Of a stretch of 64,000 nt of DNA, positions 43,885 to 52,308 are shown piece after piece. Each line of letters opens with the position of its first letter. The first letter of the stretch is position 1. The stretch comes from Mariniphaga sp041687255 (GTDB taxonomy: Bacteria > Bacteroidota > Bacteroidia > Bacteroidales > Prolixibacteraceae). Location of the stretch: assembly GCA_041687255.1 (NCBI GenBank), contig JAWLCL010000004.1, positions 62,001 through 126,000 of the forward strand, given 5' to 3'. Under the pieces are notes generated by a model, which worked only from the letters and a program-made list of their open reading frames with translations, was not told the origin of the DNA and ran no database searches. The position numbers and the translations under genes are program-made.

Positions 43885-45303
43885 TTACGGTTTTACAGTT
43901 ACAATCACGCGCTGGTATCTTGTCAGTGCGGGTTCTCCGTCGTCGGTTACTGCGACCACAAAATGCAGTGTTTCCGGTTTCTGAACAGATGGTATTTTAA
44001 CCGTTGTTTTAGCCTTTTCAGGGTCCGAAGGATTTACCCATGCCTGCCAGGTGCCTGCTTCGCGGTAGTGGAGCCAGTGGTAAGTCAGCTTATTTTTGTC
44101 GGGATCGGTCGATGCAGAAGCATTCAGTTCCACGGTTTCTCCCGGCCTGGCAGTGATGGAATTATCATGAGTTAATTTGACAACCGGCGGGTGGTTGGCA
44201 TCGTCATAGCTTTCATTTGACCAGTCCATGCGGGCTGCAAAATCGTTCTGATAATGTTCCCTCCAGCGCCAGATGGTTGCCCTGCGGTCGATGAAGATTT
44301 TACCGTCTGCCTCCACCCAGTCGTCAGTATCGGTCCAGATTTCCCTTTCCTCAGGTTCATGAAAGAAAATACGGGTGCGTGGCCTGTACAGTTCATAACG
44401 GCCTCCCCAGGACCCCCAGTCGGGATGTTCTGTCGATCCCAGTCCGTTGTTGATGAGATAAAGAAACGAAGGTGTGTCGCCTTCCATTATGTAAGCGATA
44501 TCAGGATACTGTTCTCCCAAAGGACCGTGCCCGTTTTGGATATGTTTATCAACCCAATCGTTATCGATGATGTAGGTGTCGGCACCGCTTGTAAAATGAT
44601 AGTGACGTTCTCCCGAAATGCCAATCCATGTAGAATAAAAGTAACTGTCACCACCGTTTTCATGGTAACCCGGACTTACGATGTAGAAAAGATCACTGAA
44701 GGTATTTCTTAACCAGGGACCGGAATCGTCCTGATCGGATATGGTGTACACCCTGATTTTATCGACAAACTTTTTCAATTCGGCTTCCGAACGGGTGTTT
44801 TTTACCTTCCAGAACGCCTGCGCCAGGCAGTTGGCGCCACCCCATACGGGAATCCAAACCGGACGTGGATCATCTTTATCAACCGTTTCAATTATCCAAT
44901 CCGACCCTTCCGAATCTTTGCCTTCTCCCACTGCATTCATTCCAAAATCGGGATACCCTTTTTTGATTCGTTCCTTCAGGTAAGCATGCGTGGGGTATCC
45001 TTTTTCATGCTTCTCAAGGTTATCTCTCACCTTTCCGTAAGCATCAACAATTTCATGTATCCTCCATTCGGCCGTCTGATTTCGTTGCCAGCATGAGGTG
45101 GTGGCAACAATGCCCTCAACATCAAACTGGTTTGCATAAAGAAGGAACCGCACAAGTGACTGTGCATCATCGGGTTCATTTTCAATGTCGGTAAGAATAA
45201 GGATTCTTTTTTTTTGCGGCATTTCATTTGCACCTGCCCGGTTAAAAGTGAAAAAGGTGCCTATCAGAATCAGCTGTAGTAAAAAGTTCAAGGCTCTGGT
45301 CAT
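43885..45303 (-). CDS. DUF1593 / Sde182-type nucleoside-hydrolase-like protein, copy 1
   Basis: An exported 472-residue protein. A signal peptide is followed by ILILTDIENEPDDAQSLVRFLLYAN, which keeps the aspartate cluster (D..., DD) used to bind calcium and ribose in nucleoside hydrolases, in an altered spacing. DDPRPVWIPVWGGANCLAQAFW and EGDTPSFLYLINNGLGSTEHPDWGSWGGRYE are hallmark DUF1593 blocks. The last 100 residues form an Ig-like domain (LNASASTDPDKNKLTYHWLHY). Its closest relatives here are two genes at 56-60 kb; it points away from them across a 3-kb AT-rich islet. Activity is unproven; some relatives were described as cellulose-binding. Confidence 0.88.
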   Translation of the reverse strand: MTRALNFLLQLILIGTFFTFNRAGANEMPQKKRILILTDIENEPDDAQSLVRFLLYANQFDVEGIVATTSCWQRNQTAEWRIHEIVDAYGKVRDNLEKHEKGYPTHAYLKERIKKGYPDFGMNAVGEGKDSEGSDWIIETVDKDDPRPVWIPVWGGANCLAQAFWKVKNTRSEAELKKFVDKIRVYTISDQDDSGPWLRNTFSDLFYIVSPGYHENGGDSYFYSTWIGISGERHYHFTSGADTYIIDNDWVDKHIQNGHGPLGEQYPDIAYIMEGDTPSFLYLINNGLGSTEHPDWGSWGGRYELYRPRTRIFFHEPEEREIWTDTDDWVEADGKIFIDRRATIWRWREHYQNDFAARMDWSNESYDDANHPPVVKLTHDNSITARPGETVELNASASTDPDKNKLTYHWLHYREAGTWQAWVNPSDPEKAKTTVKIPSVQKPETLHFVVAVTDDGEPALTRYQRVIVTVKP

Positions 45304-45834
45304 GATGAATTTGTTTTACAGGTTTTAGCAACAATTAGTTCCATTAAATAAGCAACATGCTGTTAAAGATGCTCTGGTGCACTGTCATGATCAATTGAGA
45401 GGAAGTCGGTACACAATAATATTACTCTGAATACACATTGGTTATTATCCGGTGCATGTTTTTCAGCACATCAAAAAATGCACGACAGTACACAAAAATA
45501 AACAAAGTATCTGAGATCAAAAGGTAAGCTGTTTCGATTTCAGGTTCTTTATGTTTTTACGAATTGATAAAGAGATGTGAAAAAGGATATCAACCGGGAT
45601 TTTCAATAAATCCGGTTCATAGTTTCGACATACTTTCGACGTGTAAACGCGAATTTAATTAGGCGAAAGTAAGGCTTATGTATGCCGGATGAACGGGATT
45701 GAAACCGGTAAATGGAGAAACGATATGCCTGCTGCATCAGGCCAATAAACGACGGATAATATTAACTCGAATCCTGCTCAAAATTGAAGGCTGAATGAGC
45801 AGGATTTAAACAGTCTTCTGATAAATATTGGAAG
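45304..45834. other. Gene-free interval with hairpins, upstream of hicA
   Basis: No credible gene is seen. It holds an inverted repeat, GTGCATGTTTTT/AAAAAATGCAC (45452-45483), and a perfect 11-bp stem, AATCCTGCTCA/TGAGCAGGATT (45770-45806) with a 15-base loop. Neither is followed by a good T-run. It marks the boundary between the sulfatase/DUF1593 genes and the AT-rich islet. Confidence 0.45.
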
Positions 45835-45855
45835 TACATTTAAAAACTGTCAAAT

Positions 45856-45870
45856 CTTAGAATTCCTAAG
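45856..45870. promoter_or_regulatory. Palindrome upstream of hicAB, probable HicB operator
   Basis: CTTAG-AATTC-CTAAG is a perfect-armed palindrome lying 12 bp upstream of the -33 TTG of the hicAB promoter, where a DNA-binding HicB antitoxin would act for autoregulation. Binding is inferred from position. Confidence 0.5.
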
Positions 45871-45882
45871 AATAAATTCTTG

Positions 45883-45910
45883 TTGAAAAGTAAATTATTA
45901 TTTACCTTTA
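45883..45910 (+). promoter_or_regulatory. hicAB promoter
   Basis: TTG and TACCTTTA separated by 17 bp match the -33 and -7 elements (TAnnTTTG with the last base different). It ends 24 bp before the hicA ATG. Confidence 0.5.
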
Positions 45911-45934
45911 TATGTGGTTTAGAAACTATATTAA

Positions 45935-46123
45935 ATGAAATGTTCCGAACTATTCCGATTCTTGAAGAAAGATGGCTGGTATCCAATTTCACAAAAAGGG
46001 TCACATGTGAAATTGAAACACGACCATAAAGATGGTATAATAATTTTTCCAAATCATGAAATTCAGGAAGTCGGAAAAGGGCTGGAGAAAAAAATTCTGA
46101 AGGATGCAGAAATAACTTTTTAA
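45935..46123 (+). CDS. hicA: HicA toxin of a type II toxin-antitoxin pair
   Basis: A 62-residue protein with the HicA double-stranded-RNA-binding-like fold. It contains the catalytic histidine at 24 in QKGSHVKLKH, followed by IIIFPNHEIQEVGKGLEKKILKDAEI, which fits the family nearly throughout. HicA cleaves mRNA and is neutralised by HicB. Its gene lies 10 bp before hicB. The gene is far more AT-rich than the surrounding sulfatase and ribose genes, suggesting horizontal acquisition. Confidence 0.95.
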   Translation: MKCSELFRFLKKDGWYPISQKGSHVKLKHDHKDGIIIFPNHEIQEVGKGLEKKILKDAEITF

Positions 46124-46133
46124 AACAGGAATT

Positions 46134-46529
46134 ATGAAAAAATATAAGAAAAAAATTAAAATAATTGTTGAAAAAACAAAGACTGGATTTTCGGCTTATT
46201 CTGAAGAATATCCAATATTTACAACGGGAAGGACTATCCCTGAATTAATAAATAATGCACTTGACGCTACTCAATTAAATTTTGAAAAAGAATTTGAAAT
46301 TACACATGAGAATCTGAAGTTTGAAATTGACTTTGCACAATTTTTTCAATACTACAAAGTGCTGAATTCAAAATTTCTTGCAGAAAAAATAGGAATGAAT
46401 CCAACCTTATTATCTCAATATGTGCAAGGACATAAAAAACCATCTGAAGCCCAAACAAAAAGAATACTAAGCGGTATTCATCAAATTGGACAAGAATTAT
46501 CTGAAATGAATTTGATTTATAGAAATTAA
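46134..46529 (+). CDS. hicB: HicB antitoxin with DNA-binding helix-turn-helix
   Basis: A 131-residue antitoxin. The first 70 residues form the degenerate RNase-H-like HicB fold (VEKTKTGFSAYSEEYPIFTTGRTIPELINNALDA) that covers the toxin; the rest is an XRE-type helix-turn-helix (KFLAEKIGMNPTLLSQYVQGHKKPSEAQTKRIL). The latter should bind the palindrome upstream of hicA and repress the pair. Gene order, toxin then antitoxin, is the usual one for hicAB. Confidence 0.94.
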   Translation: MKKYKKKIKIIVEKTKTGFSAYSEEYPIFTTGRTIPELINNALDATQLNFEKEFEITHENLKFEIDFAQFFQYYKVLNSKFLAEKIGMNPTLLSQYVQGHKKPSEAQTKRILSGIHQIGQELSEMNLIYRN

Positions 46530-46724
46530 AGCAAAGGCTATATGATGTGCAAATTTCATAGCGGTGTCCGTGTACTTTTGAGCCCCGAATTCTTGCGTTG
46601 TAGTCCAGTACTGGCGGACAGGAATGCTTTCCGAATTCCGCTCCGCTACATCTACCAACTATTGTGCGTTAAAGCGATAAGAGACATTCGTACAAATAAT
46701 TAGCAAATCAATTAATAAATTAAA
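46530..46724. other. Non-coding spacer with inverted repeats between hicB and an acetyltransferase gene
   Basis: Markedly less AT-rich than the genes either side. It contains TGTCCGTGTAC facing GTACTGGCGGACA and two CCGAATTC copies, giving a foldable structure, and ends with TATTGTGCGTTAAAGC. It may be a recombination-associated sequence, but I cannot match it to a known site. Confidence 0.4.
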
Positions 46725-47111
46725 ATGCGGATAAGAAAATACAACAAGATTACCGATGAAAGCAAATTGATGAAAATGATTAACAGTGAAAAAGGGTGGG
46801 ATTATGCCAATGAAACCCTGGCTGAGAAATATAAAGTAGCTTTAGTTGCCTCTATTACATATGTCGCCTGTCAGGAGGATGTTTTATGTGGATATTCCCG
46901 TTCTTTAAATGATTTTGGCAATTATATTTATGTTTGTGATTTGTTGGTAATGCCTGCTCACAGGGGAAAAGAAATTGGAAGAAAACTAATGGAATGCATA
47001 TATAATGATTATCCAAATCAAGTTGTTTATGTAATGTCTGATGTTGATGAATATTATGAAAAGATTGATTATAAACGAATAGGTTCGATTTTTGAAGTCC
47101 CGTGCCGATAA
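46725..47111 (+). CDS. GNAT-family acetyltransferase
   Basis: A 128-residue protein with the acetyl-CoA-binding part of the GNAT fold: VCDLLVMPAHRGKEIGRKLMECIYND, where the R/Q-x-x-G-x-G/A loop is RGKEIG. The N-terminus (IRKYNKITDESKLMKMI) fits the first strand and helix. Substrate is unknown. Its gene ends at nearly the place where a second acetyltransferase begins. Confidence 0.85.
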   Translation: MRIRKYNKITDESKLMKMINSEKGWDYANETLAEKYKVALVASITYVACQEDVLCGYSRSLNDFGNYIYVCDLLVMPAHRGKEIGRKLMECIYNDYPNQVVYVMSDVDEYYEKIDYKRIGSIFEVPCR

Positions 47112-47121
47112 TTTTTTTCCC

Positions 47122-47574
47122 ATGGTTAGATTGTTAGAAAAGGATAAGAAAATACCATATGATTTACTGTTGCTTGCAGATGAAACAATTGAAGCAATTG
47201 ATAAATATATACATCAATCAGATATCTATGTACTTGACCGAAATAATATAATTATTGCAGTTTTTGTATTGCAACCGATTTGTAGCGATACAGTAGAAAT
47301 CAAAAATATTGCAGTAGATACACCTTTTCAAGGGCAAGGGATAGGTCAGGAATTATTAAAACATGCTATAAGCCTTGCAAAAGAAAAAGGATTTAAGAAG
47401 ATTATAATTGGGACAGGAGATGCAGGAATTAAACAATTATATTTATATCAAAAAGTTGGTTTTGAGATGTATGATATTAAGCACAAATTCTTCATTGATA
47501 ATTATCCGGAACCAATCTTTGAAAATGGAATACAATTAAAACATATGATAATGCTAAAAATAGATTTGAAATAA
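47122..47574 (+). CDS. GNAT-family acetyltransferase, second
   Basis: A 150-residue GNAT enzyme. The acetyl-CoA loop is QGQGIGQELLKHAISLAKEKGF, preceded by VEIKNIAVD. A GIKQLYLYQKVGFEMYDIKHKFF segment completes the fold. I choose the ATG giving MVRLLEKDKK; a longer frame starts with a TTG inside the preceding gene and adds 10 residues. It lies 10 bp after the first acetyltransferase gene. Substrate unknown. Confidence 0.87.
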   Translation: MVRLLEKDKKIPYDLLLLADETIEAIDKYIHQSDIYVLDRNNIIIAVFVLQPICSDTVEIKNIAVDTPFQGQGIGQELLKHAISLAKEKGFKKIIIGTGDAGIKQLYLYQKVGFEMYDIKHKFFIDNYPEPIFENGIQLKHMIMLKIDLK

Positions 47575-47768
47575 AGACCTCCCGGTGCTTTTCAACAGGA
47601 AAGTACCCGTGCTCCACAACTAATCATATTTGCTGAACGTTAATTTTGTATGCCACGCAACCTAAGTGACCTGAAATCAGTCAATAAATAAAAGCTTAAT
47701 CAATAAACCGGATGAATATTTCTCAGCCGATTGTAATAATTAATAACCAGTATACTTATTGAATATAA

Positions 47769-48356
47769 ATGAAAACTAAAATTATTTTCTCTGTTTTACT
47801 AATCCTGTTTACTTTAACCTCGTATTCACAACCGAAAAAGGAATTTGCTCTCACTTATGGCAAATCAATAGGAACAGCAACCTATAGTATTCTACGGCAG
47901 GGTTTTTTAGTTGGAAATGGGTCAACTGATTTGCAAAACAATCATGCTTTGGGAGTTCGCTACTTTAAACCGGTTAACGAAAAAGGAAGAACGAAATTGG
48001 AACTGGGCTTAAATTACACGTGGGGTAATTTGAAAGTGATCCCGGTATATACAGGCGATTACGAGGTTGCCCCATGGTATAACGATTTCAACTTAATTTC
48101 GCTACCCGTTTATATGAATCATAGCCTGGGAAAATACTTCTTTTTCAATTATGGGTTAATGCTGGATTATCAGGACGCTGAAGAGATTCAATATACGGGA
48201 TTTGGAGTAGGAATCGGGTTTGGCTTCGGTGCACGTTACAGTACCGGGAAATATACTTTATACTTAAATCCGAAGTATGAGAAACATCTGTTCTTAAGCG
48301 AGATAGATGGTTTAGTGGAGCTTGGTATATTGTGCGGCATTACTTATGCATTTTAA
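47769..48356 (+). CDS. Small outer membrane beta-barrel protein of unknown function
   Basis: A 195-residue exported protein. A signal peptide (FTLTSYSQ) is followed by alternating strand patterns (FALTYGKSIGTATYSI, LELGLNYTWGNL, FNYGLMLDYQ, VGIGFGFGARYS) and a final aromatic residue (TYAF). This is the plan of an eight-stranded OmpA/OmpW-sized barrel. I recognise no specific family. It shares the low-GC character of the islet and precedes a lipoprotein gene. Confidence 0.65.
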   Translation: MKTKIIFSVLLILFTLTSYSQPKKEFALTYGKSIGTATYSILRQGFLVGNGSTDLQNNHALGVRYFKPVNEKGRTKLELGLNYTWGNLKVIPVYTGDYEVAPWYNDFNLISLPVYMNHSLGKYFFFNYGLMLDYQDAEEIQYTGFGVGIGFGFGARYSTGKYTLYLNPKYEKHLFLSEIDGLVELGILCGITYAF

Positions 48357-48429
48357 TCTCCTGCAGAGATATACCATGGTTCCTGAACGACAGGATTTAT
48401 TTCCGCTGAAAGTAAGCAATTTAAATTAT

Positions 48430-48825
48430 ATGAAATATTTGTTGTTGATTCTGATTATATGTCTTTTCTGTGTTTATTGTGAAAAGAGCCCACACACAAA
48501 GGAAGTTGGGATGGTTCAGATTTGTAGCAGCACTATTGCCGATACCGTAATGCAAAATGAAAGTACCGGCATCCAGATAATTGCTTCTGCTCCCAATGGT
48601 TGTTGGAGCAACCTGTTCGTTGAAATCAAAAGTGAAACTGTATCTGATTATTCTGTCAAAGCATATGGCACTTTTTCATGTAGAGAAGGAGGTTGTGCTT
48701 GTCCGGATGTTTTAGTTGGAATGGATACAATTATCAACTTTCAGCCAACTCAAAAAGGAGAATATGTTTTCAGTGTATATAATTCAAAAGATAGTATAAC
48801 TATTGATACTATGATTGTAAAATGA
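48430..48825 (+). CDS. Small lipoprotein of unknown function
   Basis: A 131-residue protein starting MKYLLLILIICLFCVYCEKS, a signal peptide with a probable lipidated cysteine at 17. The mature part is threonine/serine-rich with a CREGGCACPDVLVGMD cysteine cluster, and resembles an Ig-like beta-sandwich. A longer frame opens 108 bp upstream and overlaps the barrel gene, but the signal peptide marks this ATG as the start. No family recognised. Confidence 0.65.
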   Translation: MKYLLLILIICLFCVYCEKSPHTKEVGMVQICSSTIADTVMQNESTGIQIIASAPNGCWSNLFVEIKSETVSDYSVKAYGTFSCREGGCACPDVLVGMDTIINFQPTQKGEYVFSVYNSKDSITIDTMIVK

Positions 48826-48863
48826 TTCCTGCGTAAAAAAACATTCCGGTAACTGCCGGTAAA

Positions 48864-50045
48864 TCAGCCCGGTTGCAACTCCACCTTTTTACCTGCTACC
48901 GAAAGGTTTTCATTTACATGTTGTTCATCCCAGAGATTGGAAATGACAGCCGATATGTTTGGATTCTGCAATGCCCATAAATAGGCTTTTACAGGAGGTT
49001 TCATATCTCCCGGAACAATTCGCTGTACTTTTTGAATTCGCCATTCGGGGATGGGTTGCAGCTCTTTGTGCTGGGTAGCCACAGCCATTGCTGCTTTCAT
49101 TGCAATGATGCCCATGCCGCTTTCCCTGGCCAGTTCAATCTCCCGTTCCATATATCCTCCATTAACGATGTTATAGGCAACCATAGCCACCTGGTAAAGA
49201 CCGGTTTCACGGGCGGCCCTTAAAACACCTGCCGGGTCATTATGGGTAGACACTCCCAGGAACCGAACTTTCCCGTCTTTTTTTAACTGTTCAAAGGTTG
49301 TAAATGTTTCTTCTATTTGCACTTCTTCATAGGAGCCGGCCCCATGTGGGCACATCAGGATATCAAAATAGTCGGTTCCGACGCGTTTCAGGCTTTCTTC
49401 AACCGAGTTTATGATGTACTCCTTAAACTTTGGGCTTCCTTCCACTTTATGTGCATAATCGGCAGCCATGGCATTGCTCAGGTAGGTTCCTTCAAAGGAG
49501 CGTGGCTGTCCGGGCCAGTAGGTGATAAAATAGCCGGGCTTATCCACATTACGGGCAGCACGCAATTCTGCGGCCTTCTTTTGATAATGTTCCTGTTTGC
49601 TGCCCGGCAGGCTGTCATAAATTTCCCGATACAATCTGTCTCTTACAGAAGTGTACCCGCTTACTTTGGTGGTCATAAACACTTTTTCGCGTTTGGCGCT
49701 GTTGTCGATGATCTTGCTGTAACTTTCTTCACATTCACCGCGACCATAGGCAGGGGCCATATCCAGGTAGTTCAATCCACGTTCCATGGCAATTTCTGTG
49801 GTACGCAGGTTATCCAACCTGACTGGGTCACCGCCATTAACAACTTCAGAAATCATCATGCCGGTATTCCCCAATTGGCGATAGGCCATGCCTGTCTGCC
49901 TGTTTCGCCATTCCGGCTGAATGTCGGGTTGCTGCTTTGGAGCCGCTGTATTTATTGTTGTGTTTTTTCCCAATAAAGGAATACCCAAACTTAGGGCGGC
50001 ACCTGTTGAAATAAACTTTCTGCGATTGATGTTGAATTTCGTCAT
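48864..50045 (-). CDS. Tat-exported aldo/keto reductase
   Basis: A 393-residue NAD(P)H-dependent oxidoreductase with a twin-arginine signal (NRRKFISTGAALSLGIPLLG). The AKR barrel is seen from YRQLGNTGMMISEVVNGGD; the catalytic tetrad is partly visible as LDMAPAYGRGECEESY (Asp, Tyr) and VFMTTKV (Lys), with MCPHGAGSY following. Cofactor loading before Tat export explains a periplasmic location. It diverges from the LacI regulator across a shared 219-bp region that contains the regulator's operator, so it probably belongs to the ribose locus. Which sugar or carbonyl it reduces or oxidises is unknown. Confidence 0.9.
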   Translation of the reverse strand: MTKFNINRRKFISTGAALSLGIPLLGKNTTINTAAPKQQPDIQPEWRNRQTGMAYRQLGNTGMMISEVVNGGDPVRLDNLRTTEIAMERGLNYLDMAPAYGRGECEESYSKIIDNSAKREKVFMTTKVSGYTSVRDRLYREIYDSLPGSKQEHYQKKAAELRAARNVDKPGYFITYWPGQPRSFEGTYLSNAMAADYAHKVEGSPKFKEYIINSVEESLKRVGTDYFDILMCPHGAGSYEEVQIEETFTTFEQLKKDGKVRFLGVSTHNDPAGVLRAARETGLYQVAMVAYNIVNGGYMEREIELARESGMGIIAMKAAMAVATQHKELQPIPEWRIQKVQRIVPGDMKPPVKAYLWALQNPNISAVISNLWDEQHVNENLSVAGKKVELQPG

Positions 50046-50211
50046 AGCTTTATGAAATTAAATTCTTGCAACTATAAAGATAAACAATTTAAAAGATTAT
50101 TGTTTTTTTATACAATCCGGATAATTATCTGTTTTACTTCATTTTTAAATTACTTTTTCTCCTAATACAATTCATCGCGGCTAATGCTTTAGGAAAGGGA
50201 TTAAAAATACA

Positions 50212-50229
50212 TGCACAAACGTTTGTGCA
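50212..50229. promoter_or_regulatory. Perfect 18-bp LacI-type operator
   Basis: TGCACAAACGTTTGTGCA is fully palindromic with the central CG seen in LacI-family operators. It lies 35 bp upstream of the proposed LacI-regulator start, between it and the divergent Tat-AKR gene, and so could control both directions. It would be part of the coding region if a longer upstream start were used, which argues for the later ATG. Confidence 0.85.
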
Positions 50230-50264
50230 ATTCTGTAAAATTGTGCAGATTTGTATTGCAGCCA

Positions 50265-51290
50265 ATGAACAAAAAAGTCAACAATATTAAAGAGCTGGCT
50301 CATCAGCTTAAATTATCTCCCACAACGGTTTCCCGTGTGCTGAACGGGAAGTCGGAAATATACCGTATTAGTGAATCCACAAGTAAAAAAGTTATTGCGG
50401 CAGCCCGGAAGTTTCATTATTATCCCAATCGTATTGCCCGCGGGTTAAAGCTTGAGAAAACAGAAACCATCGGATTGATAATTCCTGATATTGCCAACCC
50501 CTATTTCGGTTCCATTGCAAAAACTATAGAAATGGAGGCGCATCAGAAAGGTTATTCAATTATTCTTTGCGACAGTCTGGATGATGTGGATACCGAAACT
50601 GAACTGTTGTACCTGCTGGCAGGCCGCAAAGTGGATGGCATTATTATAGCGCCGACGGGAAAAAATAACGCTAACGTGGTGGAACTTCAGCAGCAGGGGA
50701 TACCTGTTGTTGTTATTGACCGTTACCTTCCGGGAACTTCGCTTCCGTTTGTAACTACCGACAATTATTCAGGTGCGTTGATGGCAGTTGAGCATCTGCT
50801 GGAGAAGGGGCATCGAAGGGTTGCCTGCATTCAGGGAATTAAGGGAATCTCTGCCAATTCCGACCGGGTAAAAGGTTATACGGATGCATTGCAAAAGTAT
50901 AGTAAAATCAGGGAGGAATGGATTGCAGGAGATGATTTTGGTGAGGAAAACGGATATGTACAAACTAAAAAACTGATGGTGCAACAGGAAAAGCCCACAG
51001 CCATTTTTGCATTAAGCAATCTTATTTCACTTGGTGTGCTGCGAGCGCTAAAAGAACTTGGATTAACAGTGCCTGATGATGTTTCGATGATTTCATTCGA
51101 TGAACAGCCTTATTCGGCTTTTTTGGCCTGCCCGATGACTACTGTTGAGCAGCCCCGTGAGGAAATCGGTAAACTGTCGTTTGGCCTGCTCCTGGATACG
51201 ATTAACGGGAGGCAAGCAGCAGAAACAGAAAGTAGAATCCTGCCTCCAAGACTTATTGTAAGGGAATCGGTAAAAAATATTAATACTTAA
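50265..51290 (+). CDS. LacI-family transcriptional regulator
   Basis: A repressor of 341 residues. The N-terminal helix-turn-helix is NNIKELAHQLKLSPTTVSRVLNGKSE; then come the hinge (KKVIAAARKFHYYPNRIARGLK) and a ribose-binding-protein-like sensor domain (TIGLIIPDIANPYFGSIAKTIE, VDGIIIAPTG, VSMISFDEQPYSAF). I choose this ATG rather than one 54 bp upstream because the earlier start would put a perfect operator inside the coding sequence. It heads a unidirectional run of sugar genes, so ribose or a riboside is the likely inducer. Confidence 0.92.
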   Translation: MNKKVNNIKELAHQLKLSPTTVSRVLNGKSEIYRISESTSKKVIAAARKFHYYPNRIARGLKLEKTETIGLIIPDIANPYFGSIAKTIEMEAHQKGYSIILCDSLDDVDTETELLYLLAGRKVDGIIIAPTGKNNANVVELQQQGIPVVVIDRYLPGTSLPFVTTDNYSGALMAVEHLLEKGHRRVACIQGIKGISANSDRVKGYTDALQKYSKIREEWIAGDDFGEENGYVQTKKLMVQQEKPTAIFALSNLISLGVLRALKELGLTVPDDVSMISFDEQPYSAFLACPMTTVEQPREEIGKLSFGLLLDTINGRQAAETESRILPPRLIVRESVKNINT

Positions 51291-51300
51291 TCATGAAGCT

Positions 51301-52302
51301 ATGGTAATTATACATTCTTATGGGTGGGCAGTTTTTCTTGCCTTTATTACAATGTTGTGCTGGGGGTCGTGGGCAAATACCCAGAAACTGGCACAGAAGC
51401 AATGGCCTTTTCAGCTGTTTTACTGGGATTATGCCATCGGGGTATTATTGCTGGCACTCTTGCTGGCTTTTACTGCCGGAAGTACGGGTACTGAAGGAAG
51501 GAGCTTTTTGGCCGATTTGGCCCAGGCTAACGGCAGGTCAATTTTCATGGCTTTCCTTGGGGGAGTAATTTTCAACCTGGCCAATATCCTTTTGGTAACT
51601 GCCATTGCTGTTGCAGGTATGGCTGTGGCTTTTCCCATTGGAATAGGGCTGGCCCTGGTGATTGGGGTTATAGCAAATTATATGGGTACTCCGGTAGGAA
51701 ATCCCACTATTCTGTTCCTTGGGGTTGCTTTTGTGGTTGTTGCCATTGTACTTGATGCCAAAGCTTATAATAAATTAACAGTTCCCGGTTCTGTGAAAAC
51801 TGCGAAAGGAATTATTGTTTCCCTGATTGCCGGTTTGCTGATGGGATTATTTTATCGATTTGTGGCGGAATCAATGGCTACCGATTTTGTGAATCCAATG
51901 GAGGGAAAACTTACACCCTATACGGCTTCCGTAGTTTTTGCCGTTGGTTTGTTTGTTTCCAATTTCGTCTGGAACAGCGTGTCCATGTACAACCCTCTGG
52001 CCGGAGAGAAGGTAACCTATAAAGATTATTTTGTGAAAGGCGACATGAAGCTTCACCTGATAGGCATATTGGGAGGAGCCATCTGGAGCCTGGGAATGAC
52101 CTTAAATATTTTAGCTGCCGAACAGGCCGGTTTTGCCATCTCCTATGGGTTGGGGCAGGGGGCAACTCTTATAGCAGCCCTTTGGGGAGTGTTCGTTTGG
52201 AAAGAGTTCAGGGGAGCTAAAGGAATTACCGGTTTACTTACTGCCATGTTTCTTTTTTTCGTGGTGGGACTTGGGCTGATTATTATCTCACGAATCTATT
52301 AA
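51301..52302 (+). CDS. DMT-superfamily sugar/ureide-type transporter
   Basis: A membrane protein of 333 residues with about ten hydrophobic helices. Landmarks are FLAFITMLCWGSWANTQKLA in helix 1, GGVIFNLANILLVTAIAVAG, AFPIGIGLALVIGV and a C-terminal ISYGLGQGATLIAALWGVFVWKEFRG. It resembles glucose/ribose porters (GRP, RbsU/GlcU) and the ureide-permease group of the drug/metabolite superfamily. The gene lies 10 bp after the LacI regulator and 6 bp before ribokinase, which makes ribose (or a nucleoside) the best-supported substrate. Confidence 0.82.
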   Translation: MVIIHSYGWAVFLAFITMLCWGSWANTQKLAQKQWPFQLFYWDYAIGVLLLALLLAFTAGSTGTEGRSFLADLAQANGRSIFMAFLGGVIFNLANILLVTAIAVAGMAVAFPIGIGLALVIGVIANYMGTPVGNPTILFLGVAFVVVAIVLDAKAYNKLTVPGSVKTAKGIIVSLIAGLLMGLFYRFVAESMATDFVNPMEGKLTPYTASVVFAVGLFVSNFVWNSVSMYNPLAGEKVTYKDYFVKGDMKLHLIGILGGAIWSLGMTLNILAAEQAGFAISYGLGQGATLIAALWGVFVWKEFRGAKGITGLLTAMFLFFVVGLGLIIISRIY

Positions 52303-52308
52303 AAGCCT

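Noticed and set aside
46530..46724. Tempting tRNA or integron attC assignment
   Set aside because: No cloverleaf or TPsiC-like arm can be drawn, and the GTTAAAG end does not fit the attC GTTRRRY core.
49317..49976. A 219-codon open frame on the plus strand opposite the Tat aldo/keto reductase
   Set aside because: It lies wholly antisense to a gene with clear motifs, and its residues do not resemble any family; composition looks like a shadow frame.
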